From Atrina japonica (Eukaryota > Mollusca > Bivalvia > Pterioida > Pinnidae): 64,000 nucleotides of DNA. The stretch covers positions 62,001 through 126,000 of the forward strand of contig BROG01000923.1 of the NCBI GenBank assembly GCA_030159075.1. Direction: 5' to 3'. Below are positions 59,981 through 64,000 of this stretch, one piece after another. Position numbers and translations under genes: made by a program. The notes below the pieces were generated by a model that did not search any database, had not been told where the DNA came from, and saw nothing but the letters and a program-made list of their open reading frames with translations. The first letter of the stretch is position 1; each line of letters starts with the position of its first letter.

Positions 59981-61394
59981 TTTTTAGCTCACCTGAGCTG
60001 AAGGCTCAAGTGAGCAATTGTGATCACTCCCCGTCCATTGTCCAGCGTCCGTCCGTAAACTTTTCATATTTTCGACTTCTTCTCTGAAACCACTTAAGGG
60101 ATTTTGATGAAACTTGACAAGAAGCAAGTGCTCAAAGTCCTTTAACAAGTTTGTAGTTTTCAGCCAGATTGGCCCAGGGGTGGATCCAGGTCCCAAAAGT
60201 TACTCCTCTTTAAAAAATCTTTTTCTCCAGAACCGCTGCATGAATTGAAAAACAGATTGTTTCAGAGTGATCTACATGGATGTATGATTCAAGTTTGTAT
60301 TTTTCATAAAAATCAGAATATTAATTTTTGACACGTTTTTGAGGTCTTTTAAGACTTTGTCATTTTCATTCATTTTTGCACGATTTCCTCAAGTATCTCC
60401 CCTTGCATTCATTTTGATGCATTCATTTTATGTGTTTTACTTGTAATTAGGTGAAGAACTGTTTTTGTGCAGGAATTTTGCCAAAATTCAATTTGAAAAA
60501 ATTTTTAATGAATTTTTTAAGACTGCATAAGAGGGGGGATGTGCATTTTTCAAACTATCAGATTTTGTTTCAAAACTACTGATGGAATTTTGACGAAACT
60601 TTATAGGAAGCAAGTGCTCAAGGTTCTTTACCAAGTTTGTAGTTTTCAACCAGATTGACCTAGGGATGGGTCCAGGGTGGTGCATAATATGTCCTAAAAA
60701 GTACCCTCTTTAAAAATCTTCTTCTTGAGAACCACGACATGAATTGAAAAACAGATTGTTTCTGAGTGATCTACATTGATGAATGATTCAAGTTTGCATT
60801 TTTCATAGAAATTGGAATATTACTTTTTGATGTGTTTTCATGGTCTTTTTAGACTTTGTCATTTTCATTCATTTTTGCACGATTTCCTCAATTATCTCCC
60901 CTTGCATTCATTTTGATGCATTCATTTAATGTGTTATGCTTGTAATTAGGTGAAGGAATATTTTTGTGCAGGAATTTTGCCAAAATTTAATTTGTAAATT
61001 TTTTAATGAATTTTTTAAGATTGCAAAAAAAGAGGGGGGTTGTGCATTTTTCACACTATCAGCTTTTGTTTCAAAACTATTGAAAGAATTTCGACAAAAC
61101 TTTACAGGAAGCAAGTACTCAAGGTTCTTTACCAAGTTTGTAGTTTTAAGCCAGAGTGACCCAGGGGTGGGTCCAGGGTGGGGCAGAATAGGTCCCAAAA
61201 GGTACCTCTTTAAAAATCTTCTTCTCCGGAACCACTACATGAATTAAAAAACAGATTGTTTCTGAGTGATCTACATGAATGTATGATTCAAGTTTGTATT
61301 TTTAATAGAAATCAGAATATTAATTTTTGGCATGTTTTGAGGTTTTTTAAGACTTTGTCATTTTCACTCATTTTTGCATGATTTCCTCAATCGT

Positions 61395-61457
<63 letters not shown>

Positions 61458-61725
61458 CACCCCCCCCCCCCCCCCCCCCACCTCCCCCCCCCCCCCCCCC
61501 GCCCCCCCCCCCCCCTCCTTCGCCCACCCCCCCCCCCCCCCCCACCCCCCCCCCCCCCCCTTGCCCCCCCCCCCCCCCCCCCCCCCCCTCCCCCCCCCCC
61601 CCCCCCCCCCTTGCATTCCCTTTGATGCTTTCATTTAATGTGTTTTACTTGTAATTAGCTGAAGGAATATTTTTGTGCAAGAATTTTGCCAAAATTTAAT
61701 TTCTAGAATATTTTATGAATTTCTT
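59981..61725 (+). mobile_element. Long element family H, copy 2, three 500-bp units
   Basis: Starts TTTTTAGCTCACCTGAGCTG with AAGGCTCAAGTGAGCAATTG (hairpin-capable) and GTGATCAC. Three units of about 490-500 bp begin near 60095, 60585 and 61085 with TTTTGA.GAAACTT..A.GAAGC. Each contains CCAGATTG.CC.AGGG.TGG, AACAGATTGTTTC.GAGTGATC, CATTTTCATTCATTTTTGCA and ATCTCCCCTTGCATTCATTT. The CTCTTGTT end seen in copy 1 is not visible. Confidence 0.7.
61396..61610. repeat. 215-bp poly-C tract inside element H
   Basis: Near-pure C with rare T, A and G breaks (TCC, CAC, CCTTCGCCC, CTTGCCC). It replaces the CCCC of ATCTCCCCTTGCATTC found at the same place in the other units, and the flanks TTTCCTCAAT and TTGCATTCCCTTTGATGC are conserved. 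ORFs of P or G through it are artefacts. The complementary strand is G-quadruplex-prone. Confidence 0.95.
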
Positions 61726-62029
61726 TAAACAGCAATATTTGTTTCTTGGCCAGATCAGCCAACATGTACATATTCTTCTTGGTCTTCTTTCCACATTTGT
61801 AGGTCTTGAAATATACTTAAAATGTAAAAAAAATTATAAATTAATTTCCTCAAATTTCATAAAAAAATTTTTTTTTTAAATTAAATTTTTGTTACCCTAG
61901 GAAACCAGGATAAGAGACAAACTATCAATTTTACATATTTTAAAATGATACTGAACATCTATATCTGTTCAATATCCAGATACCTTTTTTGTAGGGGGTC
62001 AACATTATATGGGACACTAGATACATGTA
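61726..62029. other. Non-coding stretch, nothing recognised
   Basis: AT-rich with A and T runs at about 61860-61885. Confidence 0.5.
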
Positions 62030-62463
62030 TATCAAAGTCGATTGTCTGGTTCCAATTATTATACTTTATATTCATACTACTTTTATTCCGGATATCTCAA
62101 AGTTTTTATCTCGAAATTTCACTTACCTCAATTTTTTTTCTGATCCAAAGTATCAAAATATTATAGACTTGCCACTTGTTATCTCGAAATTACCCTCTGC
62201 GGTTAAAGGTTTACATTGTGTATATGCAAAAATCATTATATAAAATTACTTGTTTACCTGCAAAACATGGGACAATCAATTGTCTTGAACAAGCCAAGGT
62301 AAAAGTGTAATTAATTGATTTAATCCAATTTGAGTTCAGCACTACCCCTGAGTAGGTCTATTCATTGTCCAATAAGAATGGAAAATATGTGAATTGAAAA
62401 TTTTGGTTATCTCGAATTTCGGATGGGTGGCCCCGTGAATTTCAAGATAACGAAATTCCACTG
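62030..62463. mobile_element. TA/CAGT family element with ATCTCGAA words, left end unclear
   Basis: The right end reads TTGGTTATCTCGAATTTCGG, CCCGTGAATTTCAAGATAACG, AAATTCCACTG followed by TA. In the left part GGATATCTCAAAGTTTTTATC and TTATCTCGAAATTACCC are related inward copies. No clear left CAGT terminus. Confidence 0.45.
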
Positions 62464-63239
62464 TATTTTACTAATTTTACTGGATGAAGGTATACAGAGT
62501 ATAATTGTTAATATTTTACATATATATATGTTCTTGTGGTACTTGAAAATATATCATGATGAGACGATTTGTCACAAACTATTGTCTTCTGTTGGGTGAG
62601 AGTGGGTGGTTGGACTTGACCTTTTATCTAAAAATTTATGTCTGGAAAATTAAGCTAGCTGTTAATGTCCGGAGCATATTTGTTTGTCTTTGAATGTTCA
62701 TATATATGTTGATATGTCAGTGCTCCAACATGGGTTTATGTTTTACATTAAAGAACAACTATCTTACAATCTCCTTGGCCTTTTACCTTCAAGTACAGTA
62801 ATAATTTTCATGTCTCCTTGACCTTTTACCCTCAGGTGCAGTGATAACATTTTTTGTTACGTTGACCTCTTCAGGCCTTTCTGTAGAAGTCAACAGCAGA
62901 CAAATTTCACGAAAGACTATGTATCGTCATCTACTTTCTCTTCTATTCAGGAAAAAAGTCTGACTTGCTGATTTCTATATCTACACATACATATCAGCTA
63001 TATCTTTATGCTGGCTGATTATATATGATTTGTCTCCTACTCTAAAAATTATTGAAAGGGCTGCCTCTTACCTTCAGGTCAGTTTGTCTTAGGTCAGTCA
63101 TTTCTGATACACATCTTATGAACAAAAATATACTGTTTAACCTGAAATGTGTTCATTATAATGTTGTAACACTACCATACAGTGTTTTGCGCTTAATAAT
63201 GACTTTGGGATAATCTCATAGTTAAATGAAAGACTTTAT
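62464..63239. other. Non-coding stretch with a small tandem repeat
   Basis: Bases 62766-62870 hold two units of CTCCTTG.CCTTTTACC.TCA.GT.CAGT.ATA, with a weaker third near 63065. No exon supported. Confidence 0.45.
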
Positions 63240-63410
63240 ATACTGTGTATCTGGACATTTTTGCTGCTGTTTAATTTTTGCCCTGAGATAAGTTAACATT
63301 TAAAATAAAGGCAAAGCTTTCAAGCTAATTAATTAATGCTTGGCCATTTATGACATTCTTGAAACTTAGGGTGAATTTAAGATAGGGTGAATAAATAACC
63401 AGGAACATTT
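63240..63410. repeat. Dispersed repeat family F, copy 2
   Basis: CTGGACATTTTTGCTGCTG, TTTTTGCCCTGAGAT, AAAGGCAAAGCTTTCAAGC, GTGAATTTAAGATAGGGTG and AATAACCAGGA are in the same order as in 18290-18520. Confidence 0.5.
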
Positions 63411-63559
63411 GGATGTTTCTTATTTAGTAATGTTTTTTTTTTCTTCAAAATGGACATGTGTAATGTGTACTGTAGAATCAAGATTTTGCATTGACCTTGA
63501 CTTTTAATGTCAAGTTCAATTCAACTTGCAAGTAAGAATGTAACAAATGTAGTTTTGTT

Positions 63560-64000
63560 AGGCCATCTGAGCCAAAGTTCTTCTCAAGAATCACTGAGCC
63601 AATTTTAAACTAAACTTGGTAAGAACCATTCCTATATTAATCAGCATAGATTTACAAATGAAAAATGGGTAGGTCCCATAGTGGCTCCAAAAGGGCCAAA
63701 ACTTGGTACATCTTTAATAACCTTCTCATGAACTAATAATCAGAAAATGACTCTTTGTATGCAAAGATATATAGCAAAATTCTAATAATCACTGTAACAA
63801 ATGTCATGAGGTCCAAGATTAAGCTCAGACACCTAAATGAATAAATGAAAAATATCAGTTTTGACTTCTTAGGAATGAGTGGTCAAATTTTAGCCAAACT
63901 TGGCAGGGAAATTCCCATGTACAGAGGGTGTGTGTATGTGTGTGTGCATGCTTGCGTGGTAGTTCTGTCTTGTTGGATTTGTTTTGTTGTTTATTTCTTA
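63560..64000 (+). mobile_element. Partial long element related to family H (runs off window)
   Basis: TTAGGCCATCTGAGCCAAAG followed by TCACTGAGCCAATTTTAAAC, TAAACTTGGTAAGAACC, GGGCCAAAACTTGG and a second, weaker AATTTTAGCCAAACTTGGCA unit. Same layout as family H (GAGCC start, repeated AAACTT motifs) but distinct in sequence. GTGT repeats follow at 63930. Confidence 0.4.

Noticed and set aside
61368..61638. Proline-rich and glycine-rich ORFs
   Set aside because: They are readings of the poly-C tract, in several frames at once.

Overview
This is an AT-rich eukaryotic window with no long open reading frame and no operon structure. It is dominated by short interspersed elements, foldback and terminal-inverted-repeat (TIR) elements, minisatellites and microsatellites. 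The mix of tRNA-headed SINEs, palindromic MITEs, AT/GT tracts and abundant ACATGTA words suggests a marine invertebrate, most likely a bivalve mollusc. That assignment is an inference from repeat style; no diagnostic gene was recognised.

Coding content is sparse. On the + strand, four short ATG-initiated exon candidates (8256-8334, 19114-19209, 46275-46406, 58141-58224) each end in a GT splice donor exactly at a codon boundary (phase 0). A 21-nt phase-0 microexon candidate lies at 56879-56899. The simplest reading is the 5' region of one large gene with several alternative first exons, whose shared body lies beyond base 64000. I do not recognise the protein. A CpG-richer, NRF-1-like stretch at about 59510-59800 may be another promoter. 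On the minus strand two overlapping small ORFs (33417-33643) look like a frameshifted coding remnant.

Mobile DNA fills much of the rest. From left to right: a pair of about 380-bp repeats carrying hammerhead-ribozyme-like cores (1776-2145, 28296-28675); TA-flanked CAGT-ended elements resembling pogo/Tigger MITEs (for example 5355-5861, 17744-18081, 42430-42605); a TIR element with a SINE nested in it (6011-7267); a LINE reverse-transcriptase relic split by a decayed BED/hAT-like transposon (12184-16490); an array of ACCATGGT palindromes (21588-21850); a very small LTR-retrotransposon-like unit whose LTRs each contain a tRNA-like sequence (26038-26305); six copies of a roughly 370-bp palindromic element (8959, 29129, 35596, 41378, 46622, 47677); long elements with internal tandem units (30485-31331, 39681-40918, 59981-61725), the last holding a 215-bp C-rich tract; a satellite that appears to be built from MITE ends (43746-44440); and a roughly 2.3-kb minisatellite block (53030-55376).

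No rRNA, confident functional tRNA gene or CRISPR array was seen. Coordinates of repeat edges are approximate unless a TSD or TIR is stated.
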